NCBI RefSeq assembly: GCF_029844725.1
Contig: NZ_JAOCKJ010000006.1
Coordinates: 62,001-126,000 of the forward strand
DNA: 64,000 bases
Reading direction: 5' to 3'
Source of the DNA: Pantoea sp. GD03673
GTDB lineage: Bacteria > Pseudomonadota > Gammaproteobacteria > Enterobacterales > Enterobacteriaceae
Shown here piece by piece: positions 22,597-31,519 of this stretch. A model generated the notes under the pieces. It saw nothing but the letters and a program-made list of their open reading frames with translations. It had not been told where the DNA came from and did not search any database. Within the stretch, counting starts at the first letter, position 1. Each line of letters opens with the position of its first letter. The position numbers and the translations under genes are program-made.

Positions 22597-23442
22597 ATGA
22601 CTACTCACGAACAGGATCAGGCGCTCAGTAACCTGACGCTGGGCAAACCTACAGCCTATCACGATCAGTATGACAACAGCTTACTGCAGTCGGTGCCGCG
22701 CAGCCTGAACCGTGAACCGCTGGGCCTGTTTCCCGATAGCCTGCCCTTCACCGGCAGCGATATCTGGACGCTGTATGAACTCTCGTGGCTCAACAGCAAA
22801 GGCCTGCCCCAGGTTGCCGTTGGCGAAGTGGTGCTGGATGCGCAGAGCCGCAATCTTATCGAGTCTAAAAGCTTCAAGCTCTATCTTAATAGTTTCAATC
22901 AAACCCGTTTTGCCGACTGGGGTGAAGTCCGTCAGACGCTGGAGCGGGATCTGAGCGCCTGTGCTGAAGGTGAAGTACGGGTCGCGCTGTTCCGGCTCAG
23001 TGAAGTCGAAGGTCAGCCTCTCGGTCATTTCGAGGGGTGCTGTATTGATGAGCAGGATATCGAGATAGAAGATTACCGCTTCAATGCTGACTATCTGGCC
23101 AATGCCGCAGGCAGTGAAATCGTCGAAGAGACGCTGGTCAGTCATCTGCTCAAGTCAAACTGCCTGATTACCAACCAGCCCGACTGGGGCTCAGTGATGA
23201 TCCGCTACAAAGGCCCCCGTATCGGGCGTGAAGCCCTGCTGCGCTATCTGGTCTCATTCCGCCAGCACAACGAATTTCACGAGCAGTGTGTTGAGCGCAT
23301 CTTCAATGATGTGATGCGATTCTGTCATCCGGACGCACTGACAGTTTATGCGCGCTACACGCGCCGTGGCGGGCTGGATATTAACCCGTGGCGCACCAAC
23401 GTGCCCTTCTCGCCCGGTTTTTCGCGGCTGGTCCGTCAGTAG
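22597..23442 (+). CDS. queF: NADPH-dependent 7-cyano-7-deazaguanine reductase QueF
   Basis: QueF reduces preQ0 to preQ1 in the queuosine tRNA-modification pathway. I chose the ATG at 22597 ([17 protein letters not shown]), giving 281 residues versus 282 in E. coli; an in-frame TTG at 22582 is less likely. It is a double-tunnel-fold, type II enzyme. The QueF motif is [17 protein letters not shown]. The catalytic Cys is in LKSNCLIT and the conserved Asp in QPDWGS. The NADPH/substrate segment [17 protein letters not shown] is also present. It is followed by a 169-nt hairpin-rich stretch and then ppnN. Confidence 0.97.
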   Translation: MTTHEQDQALSNLTLGKPTAYHDQYDNSLLQSVPRSLNREPLGLFPDSLPFTGSDIWTLYELSWLNSKGLPQVAVGEVVLDAQSRNLIESKSFKLYLNSFNQTRFADWGEVRQTLERDLSACAEGEVRVALFRLSEVEGQPLGHFEGCCIDEQDIEIEDYRFNADYLANAAGSEIVEETLVSHLLKSNCLITNQPDWGSVMIRYKGPRIGREALLRYLVSFRQHNEFHEQCVERIFNDVMRFCHPDALTVYARYTRRGGLDINPWRTNVPFSPGFSRLVRQ

Positions 23443-23611
23443 TTTGCGAGACTTCTCGCAGGCTGCGTGCTGCAAGCGCAGTTCCGCTTGAGCTGTGCGG
23501 GCCGACAAGGCTACTCTGGGGATGGCGGCATCCTGCGGATGGCCGACCAGGGATTTTCGTCACTGCTGTGGCAGTGCCAACACGCACCCAGGCGGGTGTA
23601 AAGGAGTTCAT
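23443..23611 (+). promoter_or_regulatory. Hairpin-rich leader upstream of ppnN
   Basis: The 169 nt between queF and the ppnN start contain at least five short perfect stems. They are 23445-23450/23455-23460 (6 bp), 23473-23478/23485-23490 (6 bp), 23529-23533/23537-23541 (5 bp), 23561-23566/23571-23576 (6 bp) and 23585-23589/23594-23598 (5 bp). The last ends 2 nt before the AAGGAG ribosome-binding site (23601-23606). The layout suggests a structured 5' leader that could control initiation at the rare TTG start. I recognise no known riboswitch family. Confidence 0.45.
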
Positions 23612-24976
23612 TTGATTACCCATATCAGCCCTCTTGGCTCAATGGATCTGCTCTCGCAGCTGGAAGTCGATATGCTCAAGCGCACAGCCAGCAGCGACCT
23701 CTATCAGCTGTTTCGTAATTGCTCTCTGGCCGTGCTTAACTCCGGCAGCCAGACTGACAGCAGCCACGAACTGCTCTCCCGCTTTGAAAACTTCGACATC
23801 AACGTGCTGCGCCAGGAGCGCGGCGTCAAACTGGAGCTGATCAACCCGCCGGAAGAGGCGTTTGTGGATGGCCGTATCATCCGCTCACTGCAGGCTAACC
23901 TGTTTGCGGTGCTGCGTGACATCCTGTTTGTCAGCGGCCAGCTCAACATGCCCGGCCGGTTAAGCGCAGCCGAAGAGAATGATTCTGCCACCATCACCAA
24001 CACGGTGTTTTCCATTCTGCGTAATGCGCGGGCACTGCATATCGGCGAGTATCCCAACACCGTGGTCTGCTGGGGCGGGCACTCAATTAACGCCGTTGAG
24101 TACCAGTATTGCCGCAATGTCGGGACGCAGCTTGGCTTGCGTGAGCTGAATATCTGTACCGGCTGCGGGCCGGGCGTGATGGAAGCACCGATGAAAGGTG
24201 CAGCGGTTGGTCATGCGCAGCAGCGCTATCGTGACAGCCGCTTTATTGGCCTGACTGAACCCTCGATCATTGCCGCTGAACCGCCGAATCCACTGGTGAA
24301 TGAGCTGATCATCATGCCGGACATTGAAAAACGTCTGGAGGCTTTTGTGCGTATCGCCCACGGCATCATCATCTTCCCAGGTGGCGTAGGTACGGCAGAA
24401 GAGTTGCTCTATCTGCTGGGCATCCTGATGAATCCGCAAAACAACGATCAGGTGTTGCCGCTGATTCTGACCGGCCCGGAAGAGAGCGCCGATTACTTCC
24501 GCGTGCTGGATGATTTCATCGTTAACACACTGGGTGAACAGGCGCGTAAGCATTATCAGATCATTATCAACGATGCAGCCGAAGTTGCGCGTCTGATGAA
24601 GAAAGCGATGCCGCAGGTGAAAGAGAACCGGCGCGAAACCGGCGATGCGTATAGCTTTAACTGGTCGATTCGCATTGAGCCCGATCTGCAGGTGCCCTTC
24701 ATGCCAACCCATGAAAATATGGCCAACCTCAATCTCTATACCAATCAGCCTCCCGAGAAGCTGGCGGCCGACCTGCGCCGTGCCTTCTCAGGCATCGTCG
24801 CGGGTAACGTCAAAGAGATGGGTATCCGCGAAATCCGCGAGAAGGGACGCTACAAACTGCATGGTGACCCCGACATCATGCACCGCATGGATGAGCTGCT
24901 TCAGGGATTCGTTGCCCAGCAACGTATGAAACTGCCCGGCACCGCCTACATCCCCTGCTACGAAATCATCAAATAA
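23612..24976 (+). CDS. ppnN: Pyrimidine/purine nucleotide 5'-monophosphate nucleosidase
   Basis: PpnN (YgdH) cleaves nucleoside monophosphates to base plus ribose 5-phosphate. In E. coli it is bound and stimulated by (p)ppGpp. The TTG at 23612, 5 nt after AAGGAG, gives 454 residues, exactly the E. coli length and start ([20 protein letters not shown]). The in-frame ATG at 23495 would add 39 residues of leader-derived sequence unlike the family. The LOG-type signature PGGVGTAEE and [14 protein letters not shown] are present. The relA gene in the same window makes its regulator. Confidence 0.95.
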   Translation: MITHISPLGSMDLLSQLEVDMLKRTASSDLYQLFRNCSLAVLNSGSQTDSSHELLSRFENFDINVLRQERGVKLELINPPEEAFVDGRIIRSLQANLFAVLRDILFVSGQLNMPGRLSAAEENDSATITNTVFSILRNARALHIGEYPNTVVCWGGHSINAVEYQYCRNVGTQLGLRELNICTGCGPGVMEAPMKGAAVGHAQQRYRDSRFIGLTEPSIIAAEPPNPLVNELIIMPDIEKRLEAFVRIAHGIIIFPGGVGTAEELLYLLGILMNPQNNDQVLPLILTGPEESADYFRVLDDFIVNTLGEQARKHYQIIINDAAEVARLMKKAMPQVKENRRETGDAYSFNWSIRIEPDLQVPFMPTHENMANLNLYTNQPPEKLAADLRRAFSGIVAGNVKEMGIREIREKGRYKLHGDPDIMHRMDELLQGFVAQQRMKLPGTAYIPCYEIIK

Positions 24977-25010
24977 ACCAGGAGGCAGCCCCCGGGCTGC
25001 CCATACTCTC

Positions 25011-25766
25011 ATGGATCTTCATCTTGTTATTGTTGACGCGCTGAACCTGATTCGCCGTCTGCATGCGGTTCAGGGCTCCCCCTGTGTCGACGGCTGCGTG
25101 GCTGCGCTGCGTCAGATTCTGGGCCACGCCCGTCCGACTCACGCTGTGGCGGTTTTTGATGGCGAAGCGCGCCATCAGGGCTGGCGTCATCAGCTGCTAC
25201 CCGATTACAAAAGCGGTCGTCCGCCAATGCCAGATGATTTACAGGCAGAGATGCCAGCGTTGCAGGAGGCTTTCCGCGACGCGGGCGTAAGCTGCTGGAT
25301 AGCGGGCGAGGATGAGGCGGATGATTTAGCGGCGACGCTGGCGGTAAAAATGGCTCAGGCCGGACATCAGGCTACCATCGTTTCCACTGACAAAGGTTAC
25401 TGTCAGCTGCTGGCCCCGGAAATCCGCCTCCGCGACTACTTCCAGAAACGCTGGCTCGATCTGCCCTTTATCGAGGCTGAATTTGGCGTGGCACCTCAGT
25501 TGTTACCCGACTACTGGGGCTTGTGCGGCATCAGCAGCAGTAAGATTCCGGGCATCACCGGCATCGGCCCGAAAAGCGCGAAACAGCTGCTGGCAGAGTT
25601 TCAGACGCTTGAGGGCATTTATCAGCAACTGGATAAGGTGCCCGCTAAATGGCAGGAAAAGCTCGCTGAAGGCCAGCAGATGGCAGAAATCAGCCGTCAG
25701 GTGGCCACACTGAAGCGGGATCTGGTGTTGCAGGGGAATCTGAATACGCTGCGTTATACAGGCTGA
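25011..25766 (+). CDS. xni: Flap endonuclease Xni (exonuclease IX)
   Basis: Xni is a 5'-nuclease of the FEN family homologous to the 5'-nuclease domain of DNA polymerase I, with flap endonuclease activity. The 251-residue length equals E. coli. Metal-binding acidic clusters are seen in [16 protein letters not shown] and [13 protein letters not shown]. The helix-hairpin-helix [14 protein letters not shown] contacts DNA. Like E. coli Xni it lacks part of the second acidic cluster of classic FENs ([10 protein letters not shown]). It starts 34 bp after ppnN and may be cotranscribed. Its stop codon lies within a 24-bp palindrome. Confidence 0.95.
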   Translation: MDLHLVIVDALNLIRRLHAVQGSPCVDGCVAALRQILGHARPTHAVAVFDGEARHQGWRHQLLPDYKSGRPPMPDDLQAEMPALQEAFRDAGVSCWIAGEDEADDLAATLAVKMAQAGHQATIVSTDKGYCQLLAPEIRLRDYFQKRWLDLPFIEAEFGVAPQLLPDYWGLCGISSSKIPGITGIGPKSAKQLLAEFQTLEGIYQQLDKVPAKWQEKLAEGQQMAEISRQVATLKRDLVLQGNLNTLRYTG

Positions 25767-25784
25767 GTGCAGCTGCACTCAGCC
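25761..25784. terminator. 24-bp perfect palindrome over the xni stop codon
   Basis: Positions 25761-25784 form an uninterrupted palindrome with core CTGAGTGCAGCTGCACTCAG. The xni TGA (25764-25766) lies in the left arm, and the rlmM stop is 7 bp beyond. Between convergent genes it probably acts as a bidirectional terminator, although there is no T-run. A perfect palindrome could also be a protein-binding site. Confidence 0.55.
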
Positions 25785-25790
25785 CGGCAA

Positions 25791-26891
25791 TTAACGTTCG
25801 TCGCGACGACCACCCACAGCCGCCCAGATGCGACGCACATGTACCGTCACCTCTTCGCGGTCATGATAGAGCTGGCGGGCGCGAATCTGCACATTAATGC
25901 CATTATCATCAAACCGTTCCTGCATCATGGCGAGGTTCTGCGTAACCTCTTCATACCGCTTTTTCATCGGCAGCTTGAGGTTGAAGATGGCTTCACGGCA
26001 CCAGCCGTTGACCAGCCAGTCGGTCATGAGGTTAGCCACACGCACCGGCTTCTCCACCATGTCACACACCAGCCAGCTGATGTTGGTGCGGGGCGGACGG
26101 AATTTAAATCCATCGGCTTTTTCATGCATCACCTGACCGGTATCCATCAGGCTCGGTGCCATCGGACCGTTGTCTACGGCATAGACCATCATGCTGCGCT
26201 GGACCAGCTGATACGTCCAGCCGCCCGGACAGGCACCGAGATCCACGGCGTACATGCCGCTGGCTAAACGCTCATCCCACTCATCCGCAGGAATAAAGAC
26301 ATGGAACGCCTCTTCCAGCTTAAGGGTTGAACGGCTTGGCGCATCGGAGGGGAATTTAAGCCGTGGAATCCCCATGTAAAACGGCGAGCTGTTTTCCCGG
26401 ATGGAATAACCAACGTAGCACGTGCCTGGCGCAATGAAAAACACATGCACGACAGGGCGTTTCGGGCTTTCATAATTCAGCAGGATCTTGCTTTCACGCA
26501 GTGCCGCACGCAGCGGCACGGTGAATTTACGGCAGAATTTTGTCAGCTCTTTCGCTTCATTGGTGTCCGGCACTTCAACACGCAGTTCGCCGCCCTTCTC
26601 CACCACGCCAGTCAGCATGCCCACGATCGGGCTAATACGATCTTCCTGCGGCAGATCACGCAGCAGCTCTCCCACAACCAGCATCTGGCGGGCAAAGATC
26701 AGGTCGTCAAACGGCAGCTCACGCGCCAGACGCTCAGCGTCTTCAAACTGATAGCACTCAAACAGCACGTAGCCAGCGTCATCTTTAACCCGTGGAAAAC
26801 CGTAAATCTCACGTTCAGCCGCTTTGGCGCTGATTTCCGCCGCACACTCTTTTTCAAAACCGGGACGACAATAGAGTAAAACTTTATTCAT
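25791..26891 (-). CDS. rlmM: 23S rRNA C2498 2'-O-ribose methyltransferase RlmM
   Basis: RlmM 2'-O-methylates C2498 of 23S rRNA. The ATG at 26891 ([20 protein letters not shown]) gives 366 residues, as in E. coli. An N-terminal THUMP domain precedes the Rossmann methyltransferase domain. SAM-binding motif I is [26 protein letters not shown] belongs to the K-D-K-E catalytic set. The conserved end [16 protein letters not shown] is intact. It overlaps the upstream ygdD stop by 8 bp, so the two genes are translationally linked. Confidence 0.97.
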   Translation of the reverse strand: MNKVLLYCRPGFEKECAAEISAKAAEREIYGFPRVKDDAGYVLFECYQFEDAERLARELPFDDLIFARQMLVVGELLRDLPQEDRISPIVGMLTGVVEKGGELRVEVPDTNEAKELTKFCRKFTVPLRAALRESKILLNYESPKRPVVHVFFIAPGTCYVGYSIRENSSPFYMGIPRLKFPSDAPSRSTLKLEEAFHVFIPADEWDERLASGMYAVDLGACPGGWTYQLVQRSMMVYAVDNGPMAPSLMDTGQVMHEKADGFKFRPPRTNISWLVCDMVEKPVRVANLMTDWLVNGWCREAIFNLKLPMKKRYEEVTQNLAMMQERFDDNGINVQIRARQLYHDREEVTVHVRRIWAAVGGRRDER

Positions 26892-27279
26892 GGCGTTCTG
26901 CCTTTCGTTTAAGACGCAGCGCGCCAATCAACATCAATACCCAACCAGCGAGGAAACAGACCCCGCCCACGGGTGTGATAAAAACCCAAAACTTCAGATG
27001 TGACAGCGCCAGACAATAGAGGCTGCCACTGAACAGCACGGTGCCGAGCGCCATCAGCGCACTGCTCCAGTAAAACCAGATATTGGCGCGGCGAAGCATC
27101 GCAGCACCCAGTCCCATCACCGCTAAGGTGTGATAAGCCTGATATTCCAGCCCGGTATGAATCCAGGCCATCTCAGCCGCACCAAGCGACCGACTCAAAA
27201 CGTGGGCACCAAATGCGCCAAAAGCCACCAGCAGAAATCCGCTGATAGCCGCAAAAACAAACATGGCACGACTGGACAT
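26884..27279 (-). CDS. ygdD: DUF423 family inner membrane protein YgdD
   Basis: This is a 131-residue membrane protein of unknown function, the same length as E. coli YgdD. Four hydrophobic segments are visible (about residues 5-25, 45-63, 68-88 and 95-118). The family signature [15 protein letters not shown] is near the N-terminus. I chose the ATG at 27279 ([15 protein letters not shown]); an upstream start at 27306 would add nine polar residues. It overlaps rlmM by 8 bp and follows gcvA by 50 bp on the same strand. Confidence 0.93.
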   Translation of the reverse strand: MSSRAMFVFAAISGFLLVAFGAFGAHVLSRSLGAAEMAWIHTGLEYQAYHTLAVMGLGAAMLRRANIWFYWSSALMALGTVLFSGSLYCLALSHLKFWVFITPVGGVCFLAGWVLMLIGALRLKRKAERHE

Positions 27280-27329
27280 TAACCGATCCTCAGGGTGCTT
27301 TTGCATCGTAATGCAAATAAATCAAAAGG

Positions 27330-28247
27330 TTATTGTTGATAGCGAAAGCGGAATTTTTCTTGTTCGGTTGCAGCTTTTTCCAGAATCCACTGTCGGAAGG
27401 CGGCTATTTTACCCAGTTCTGCCTGACTGTCATGACAAACCAGATAAAAAGCGTTTTTACTGACTAATACATCATTAAACGGGCAGATTAATCGTCCGGC
27501 CTCTATTTCGCTCTGCGCCATGACGTTGTTCGCCAGCGCCACGCCCTGACCATGAATCGCCGCCTGCAACACCATGGCGCTGTGACTGAAAATCGGCCCC
27601 TGCTGCACGTTAATATGCTGCAGGCCCAACTGCCGGATATAAGATTGCCAGTCACGGCGGGAAGCATCATGCAGCAGCGTAAAGCGCGACAGGTCCACCG
27701 GCGTTTTCAGCGGGTTATCCCCGGTCATCAGCGACGGCGAACAGACCGGCAACAGATATTCGGCATAGAGTTTTTCAACCCGCAGGCCGGGCCAGTTGCC
27801 CCGGCCGTAAAAAATCGCCACGTCGACATCATCAGCCAGTTTCTCTTCGTCGCGGTCAACCGCTTGAATACGGACGTCGATTCCCGGATAAGCCATATTA
27901 AAGCTGGAGAGACGGGGAACCAGCCACTGAATGGCAAAACTCGGCAGTAAACTGACCGTCAGCGCCCCCTTGGCACTGCGCGCCTGCAGTTTGCGCGTCG
28001 CTTCGTTAATCGCCGAGAAAATCTCTTTGATGTCGAGGTAGTAGCTTTGTCCTTCTTCGGTCAGCAACAGCGAACGATTCCTCCGGCGAAACAGCTTTAA
28101 CCCCAGAAAATCTTCCAGAGATTTAATCTGATGGCTTACAGCAGCCTGGGTAACAAACAGCTCTTCAGCGGCTTTGGTAAAGCTTAAATGGCGCGCAGCG
28201 GCATCAAAAACCCGCAGTGCGTTAAGAGGAGGAAGGCGTTTCGACAT
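27330..28247 (-). CDS. gcvA: LysR-type regulator GcvA of the glycine cleavage system
   Basis: GcvA activates the gcvTHP operon with glycine present, represses it otherwise, and activates the divergent sRNA gene gcvB. The ATG at 28247 (MSKRLPPLNALRVFDAAARH) gives 305 residues, as in E. coli. The N-terminal winged helix-turn-helix (SFTKAAEELFVTQAAVSHQI) is followed by a type 2 periplasmic-binding fold effector domain. It is divergent from gcvB across about 130 bp, which should hold the GcvA sites controlling both genes. An AT-rich stretch at 28300-28340 is the likely operator zone. Confidence 0.97.
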   Translation of the reverse strand: MSKRLPPLNALRVFDAAARHLSFTKAAEELFVTQAAVSHQIKSLEDFLGLKLFRRRNRSLLLTEEGQSYYLDIKEIFSAINEATRKLQARSAKGALTVSLLPSFAIQWLVPRLSSFNMAYPGIDVRIQAVDRDEEKLADDVDVAIFYGRGNWPGLRVEKLYAEYLLPVCSPSLMTGDNPLKTPVDLSRFTLLHDASRRDWQSYIRQLGLQHINVQQGPIFSHSAMVLQAAIHGQGVALANNVMAQSEIEAGRLICPFNDVLVSKNAFYLVCHDSQAELGKIAAFRQWILEKAATEQEKFRFRYQQ

Positions 28248-28340
28248 GGTTTTGCGTATCCGGATCGGCGAAAAATACGCAGGCTTATGAAAAGCGTTCA
28301 CGTATTAGAATTTTTAATCCGAGGCATTATAATTTGTCCG

Positions 28341-28369
28341 TTGAGGAACCTCCAGCAAATACCTATAGT
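28341..28369 (+). promoter_or_regulatory. gcvB promoter
   Basis: TTGAGG (28341-28346) and TATAGT (28364-28369) are separated by 17 bp, and the conserved GcvB 5' end ACTTCCTGAGCCGG starts at 28376, 7 nt after the -10. The position agrees with a GcvA-controlled sigma-70 promoter. Confidence 0.8.
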
Positions 28370-28375
28370 TGCCGC

Positions 28376-28577
28376 ACTTCCTGAGCCGGAACGAAAAGTT
28401 TTTAGATTTGTGAGTGAGTTCGCAGATTTTCTGAAAGCTTTTGGCTTGTGGTCGTGATGTTGTGTTTGCAATTTTTGATCCGACGATTGCGGATCGAACG
28501 CTTAATTCCTGTAGATTTACCCTGTCTGTCCATAGTGATTTTTGAATAGCACCGCAAATTGCGGTGCTTTTTTTTTT
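28376..28577 (+). ncRNA. gcvB: GcvB small regulatory RNA
   Basis: GcvB is an Hfq-dependent sRNA that represses many amino-acid and peptide transport mRNAs (oppA, dppA and others). The 5' end ACTTCCTGAGCCGGAACG, the GU-rich target-binding region (about 28440-28470), the 3' segment TTTACCCTGTCTGTCCATAG and the terminal hairpin match E. coli GcvB. Length is about 202 nt versus about 205 in E. coli. The middle differs: one hairpin with arms GATCCG/CGGATC (28477-28495) is present, but I do not see the U-rich internal terminator region known in E. coli. It is divergent from gcvA and convergent with ygdI. Confidence 0.94.
28548..28577 (+). terminator. gcvB intrinsic terminator
   Basis: A 10-nt inverted repeat, AGCACCGCAA with TTGCGGTGCT, runs from 28548 to 28568 and is followed by ten T residues ending at 28577. 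It ends 6 bp before the convergent ygdI stop codon. Confidence 0.92.
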
Positions 28578-28582
28578 GCTGC

Positions 28583-28804
28583 TTACTTCGACTCAACCAT
28601 TTCTTTCACATCAGAGCGGTTAATCTGCTGCTCGTTGCCGTTCGCATCTTTATAGCTGATCATGCCGGTATCGTTATCGACTTTAGGCTTGCCGGCAGCC
28701 ACGATGGTGCGCCCATCGTTGGTATGCATCACGTAATTGCTTGAACAGGCACTCAGGGTAAAAGCAAGAGTACACACGGCCAGTACTGCGGTAAGTTTTT
28801 TCAT
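28583..28804 (-). CDS. ygdI: YgdI/YgdR family lipoprotein (DUF903)
   Basis: This is a 73-residue lipoprotein precursor. The signal peptide ends in the lipobox LSAC (lipidated Cys near residue 20), followed by the family core NYVMHTNDGRTIVAAGKP and a small beta-rich SH3-like domain. Function is unknown. The ATG at 28804 follows AAGGAGATAGCAG. E. coli YgdI has 75 residues. A paralogue, ygdR, lies at 56770-56988. The residue after the Cys is Ser, which fits transport to the outer membrane under the +2 rule. Confidence 0.93.
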   Translation of the reverse strand: MKKLTAVLAVCTLAFTLSACSSNYVMHTNDGRTIVAAGKPKVDNDTGMISYKDANGNEQQINRSDVKEMVESK

Positions 28805-29013
28805 CTGCTATCTCCTTGTAGATTGATTGCATCAAACCACCCGCGTTACGCTAACCAGAGGCAGCCGAAAAGTGAGTTCGACTAGTAAACGTCCGATCGT
28901 TATGCGGGTTTAGTTTAAACCTTGCAATATTCAGCATAACGCGCTTTTCCAGCTTTGCCAGACGCAGACCATTCTTTCAGTGTGGTCCTAATTTTCCTTA
29001 TCATGGACCAGGC

Positions 29014-30222
29014 ATGACCGCATTTAATCCCATCGCATTTCGCCAGCAGTTTCCCGCACTCGCCGACGCCGGCGTTTATCTCGACAGCGCCGCGACCACG
29101 CTGAAGCCGCTGGCCGTCATTGACAGCACGCAGCAGTTTTACAGCCTTAGCGCTGGGACAGTTCACCGCAGCCAGTTTGCCGCGGCCCAGGCCTTAACCC
29201 ATCGCTATGAGCAGGCGCGCAATCAGGTTGCCCGCTGGCTGAATGCCGCAGACGATCGTGAGATTGTCTGGACGCGCGGCACCACCGAAGCGATAAACCT
29301 GGTGGCGAACAGCTGGCTGCGTCCGCGCCTGCAGCCCGGTGATGAGATTGTGGTAAGCGAGGCAGAACACCACGCCAACCTGGTTCCCTGGCTGATGGCT
29401 GCGCAGGCGTGCGGTGCCCGCGTTGTAAAATGGCCATTAGGGCCAGACCGTCTGCCCGATATCAGCCTGCTACCCGCCCTGCTCAACAGCCGCACCCGCC
29501 TGCTGGCTGTCGGTCAGATGTCAAACGTCACCGGCGGTTGTCCCGATCTCGCCGGGGCGATTTCGCTGGCACACGCTGCTGGCGCGAAAGTGATGGTTGA
29601 TGGTGCGCAGGGCGTGGTGCACTGCCCGCCGGATGTACAGGCGCTGGACATCGACTTTTATGCCTTTTCCGGCCATAAGATTTACGGCCCGATGGGCATT
29701 GGCGCGTTATATGGCAAAGCGGACCTGCTGGAGGCGATGGCCCCCTGGCAGGGCGGCGGCAAAATGATAACGGATGTGGATTTCAATGGCTTCACACCGC
29801 AGCCGGTGCCGTGGCGATTTGAAGCTGGCACGCCGAATGTGGCGGGGGTGGTGGGATTAAGTGCGGCACTGAGCTGGCTGGCGCAGGTCAACCTGCCCGA
29901 AGCTGAGCGCTGGAGTCAGCAGCTTGCGACACGGGCGGAAGAGCAGCTGGCAGAATTACCCGGCTTTCGCAGCTTCCGCTGTGGCAACGCCAGCCTGCTG
30001 GCCTTTGAATTCGCTGGCCTGCATCACAGCGATCTGGTGACGCTGCTGGCTGAACAGGGCATCGCGCTGCGTGCCGGTCAGCACTGTGCCCAGCCGTTGC
30101 TGGCAGCGCTGGGCGTCAGCGGCACCCTGCGTGCTTCTTTTGCACCCTATAATAATCTGCAGGATGTGGATGCGCTGGTGCGCGCCATGACGAGCGCCAT
30201 CACGCTGTTATCGGAGTTTTGA
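29014..30222 (+). CDS. csdA: Cysteine desulfurase CsdA
   Basis: CsdA is a PLP-dependent cysteine desulfurase that passes sulphur to CsdE and supports t6A-to-ct6A tRNA modification with TcdA. The 402-residue product has the PLP lysine at Lys222 ([10 protein letters not shown]) and the active Cys358 ([11 protein letters not shown]), the same positions as in E. coli (401 residues). Class V aminotransferase motifs [13 protein letters not shown] and [12 protein letters not shown] are present. The ATG at 29014 follows GGACCAGG. The csdE ATG begins 2 bp after its stop codon, a tight two-gene operon. Confidence 0.97.
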   Translation: MTAFNPIAFRQQFPALADAGVYLDSAATTLKPLAVIDSTQQFYSLSAGTVHRSQFAAAQALTHRYEQARNQVARWLNAADDREIVWTRGTTEAINLVANSWLRPRLQPGDEIVVSEAEHHANLVPWLMAAQACGARVVKWPLGPDRLPDISLLPALLNSRTRLLAVGQMSNVTGGCPDLAGAISLAHAAGAKVMVDGAQGVVHCPPDVQALDIDFYAFSGHKIYGPMGIGALYGKADLLEAMAPWQGGGKMITDVDFNGFTPQPVPWRFEAGTPNVAGVVGLSAALSWLAQVNLPEAERWSQQLATRAEEQLAELPGFRSFRCGNASLLAFEFAGLHHSDLVTLLAEQGIALRAGQHCAQPLLAALGVSGTLRASFAPYNNLQDVDALVRAMTSAITLLSEF

Positions 30223-30224
30223 TT

Positions 30225-30680
30225 ATGCCTTCACCGCTTTTAGCGCCACACCCGTTTGGCGAACAGATTACCGTTGCCAGCCTGAAAGAGAGCTTCAGTC
30301 ACTTTCATCAGTGGGAAGATCGTTATCGACAGCTGATCCAGCTAAGCCGTCAGTTGCCCCCATTACCGGAGGCGCTGAAAGCAGCGGACATTGAACTCAG
30401 CGGCTGTGAAAACCGTGTCTGGCTGGGCAGTCAGTTGCGTGAGGATGGCTCGCTGCATTTCTACGGTGACAGTGAAGGACGCATCGTGCGCGGTCTGCTG
30501 GCTGTGCTGCTGACTGCGGCAGAAGGCAAGACGCCGCAACAGCTGCTGGCAACGGACCCCTTACACCTGTTTGATGAGCTGGGCCTGCGCGCCCAGCTCA
30601 GTGCCTCCCGCAGCAGTGGCCTGCAGGCGCTGGCTGCTGCGGTTGAGCACGCGGCGCGTCAGGCACTGACGGCCTCCTGA
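30225..30680 (+). CDS. csdE: Sulphur acceptor protein CsdE
   Basis: CsdE is a SufE-family protein that accepts persulphide sulphur from CsdA. I chose the ATG at 30225 ([15 protein letters not shown]), 8 nt after a GGAG. An in-frame TTG at 30219 overlapping the csdA stop would add two residues but sits too close to the ribosome-binding site. The product is 151 residues (E. coli 147). The acceptor cysteine is in [10 protein letters not shown], and [16 protein letters not shown] and [15 protein letters not shown] are conserved. The last 22 bp overlap, tail to tail, the 3' end of tcdA, a partner in the same modification pathway. Confidence 0.95.
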   Translation: MPSPLLAPHPFGEQITVASLKESFSHFHQWEDRYRQLIQLSRQLPPLPEALKAADIELSGCENRVWLGSQLREDGSLHFYGDSEGRIVRGLLAVLLTAAEGKTPQQLLATDPLHLFDELGLRAQLSASRSSGLQALAAAVEHAARQALTAS

Positions 30681-31471
30681 CGCGCCGCACGCGCCAGAAA
30701 TTTCTTCAGCGCATGCGAAACGGCAACAAAGCCGAAGGTGGCGGTCACCATGGTGGCCGCGCCAAAACCGGATGTGCAATCCATTCTCTTCGGGCCTTCT
30801 GCGGTGCTGCGTGAAGCACAGACGCTGCCGTCAGCCTGCGGATAGACCAGCGCTTCAGTAGAAAAGACACAGTCGATGCCGAGTTTGCCTTTACTGCTTT
30901 TCACCACGCCCAGACTTTTCAGCCGTTCGCGCAGCTTCGCCGCCAGCGGATCCTGAATGGTTTTTGCCAGATCGGCGACCTGTATTTGAGTCGGATCAAT
31001 CTGCCCACCCGCGCCACCGGTGGTGATCAGCGGGATCTTATTCCGGCGACACCAGGCGATCAGTGCCGCTTTAGGGCGCACGCTGTCGATAGCGTCGATC
31101 ACATAGTCGAAGCCCGCAGCCATCAGTTCCGCGGTGTTGTCGGGCGTAATAAAATCATCAATGCAGATCACTTCGCAGTCAGGATTGATCGCACGCAGCC
31201 GTTCTGCCATGACGTCTGTTTTAGCTTTGCCGACGTTGCCCTGCAACGCATGAAGCTGCCGGTTGGTGTTGGTGATACAGACATCATCCATGTCGATCAG
31301 GGTGATCTTACCAATCCCGGTGCGCACCAGCGCTTCCGCCGCCCACGAACCGACCCCGCCAATACCGATGACGCAGAAGTGTGCGTCAGCAAAACGTTGC
31401 AGCGCATCCTGACCATAGAGACGTGCTGTGCCGCCAAAGCGCTGATGCCAGGCGTCATTTAACACTTTCAT
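30659..31471 (-). CDS. tcdA: tRNA threonylcarbamoyladenosine dehydratase TcdA
   Basis: TcdA (CsdL/YgdL) uses ATP to dehydrate t6A37 to cyclic t6A in ANN-decoding tRNAs. The 270-residue product is an E1-like ThiF/MoeB-fold enzyme. The nucleotide-binding glycine motif is [19 protein letters not shown], followed by [16 protein letters not shown] and KPKAALI-type contacts ([11 protein letters not shown]). The start [20 protein letters not shown] is the family N-terminus. It converges on csdE with a 22-bp coding overlap. It lies 48 bp downstream of mltA on the same strand, with a hairpin between. Confidence 0.96.
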   Translation of the reverse strand: MKVLNDAWHQRFGGTARLYGQDALQRFADAHFCVIGIGGVGSWAAEALVRTGIGKITLIDMDDVCITNTNRQLHALQGNVGKAKTDVMAERLRAINPDCEVICIDDFITPDNTAELMAAGFDYVIDAIDSVRPKAALIAWCRRNKIPLITTGGAGGQIDPTQIQVADLAKTIQDPLAAKLRERLKSLGVVKSSKGKLGIDCVFSTEALVYPQADGSVCASRSTAEGPKRMDCTSGFGAATMVTATFGFVAVSHALKKFLARAARQEAVSA

Positions 31472-31490
31472 AGTTGAACCTGTTACGTCG

Positions 31491-31510
31491 TGCGGGCCCG
31501 GAGGCCCGCA
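31491..31510. terminator. Hairpin between mltA and tcdA
   Basis: A perfect 8-bp GC-rich stem, TGCGGGCC with GGCCCGCA (31491-31498 and 31503-31510), closes a 4-nt loop in the 48-bp gap. There is no T-run on the minus-strand side. It may attenuate read-through from mltA into tcdA or stabilise the mltA transcript. Confidence 0.4.
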
Positions 31511-31519
31511 GAGAAGAAA

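Noticed and set aside
23495..23611. N-terminal extension of PpnN from an ATG at 23495
   Set aside because: It would translate the hairpin-rich leader. The TTG at 23612 gives the exact family length and has a good AAGGAG.
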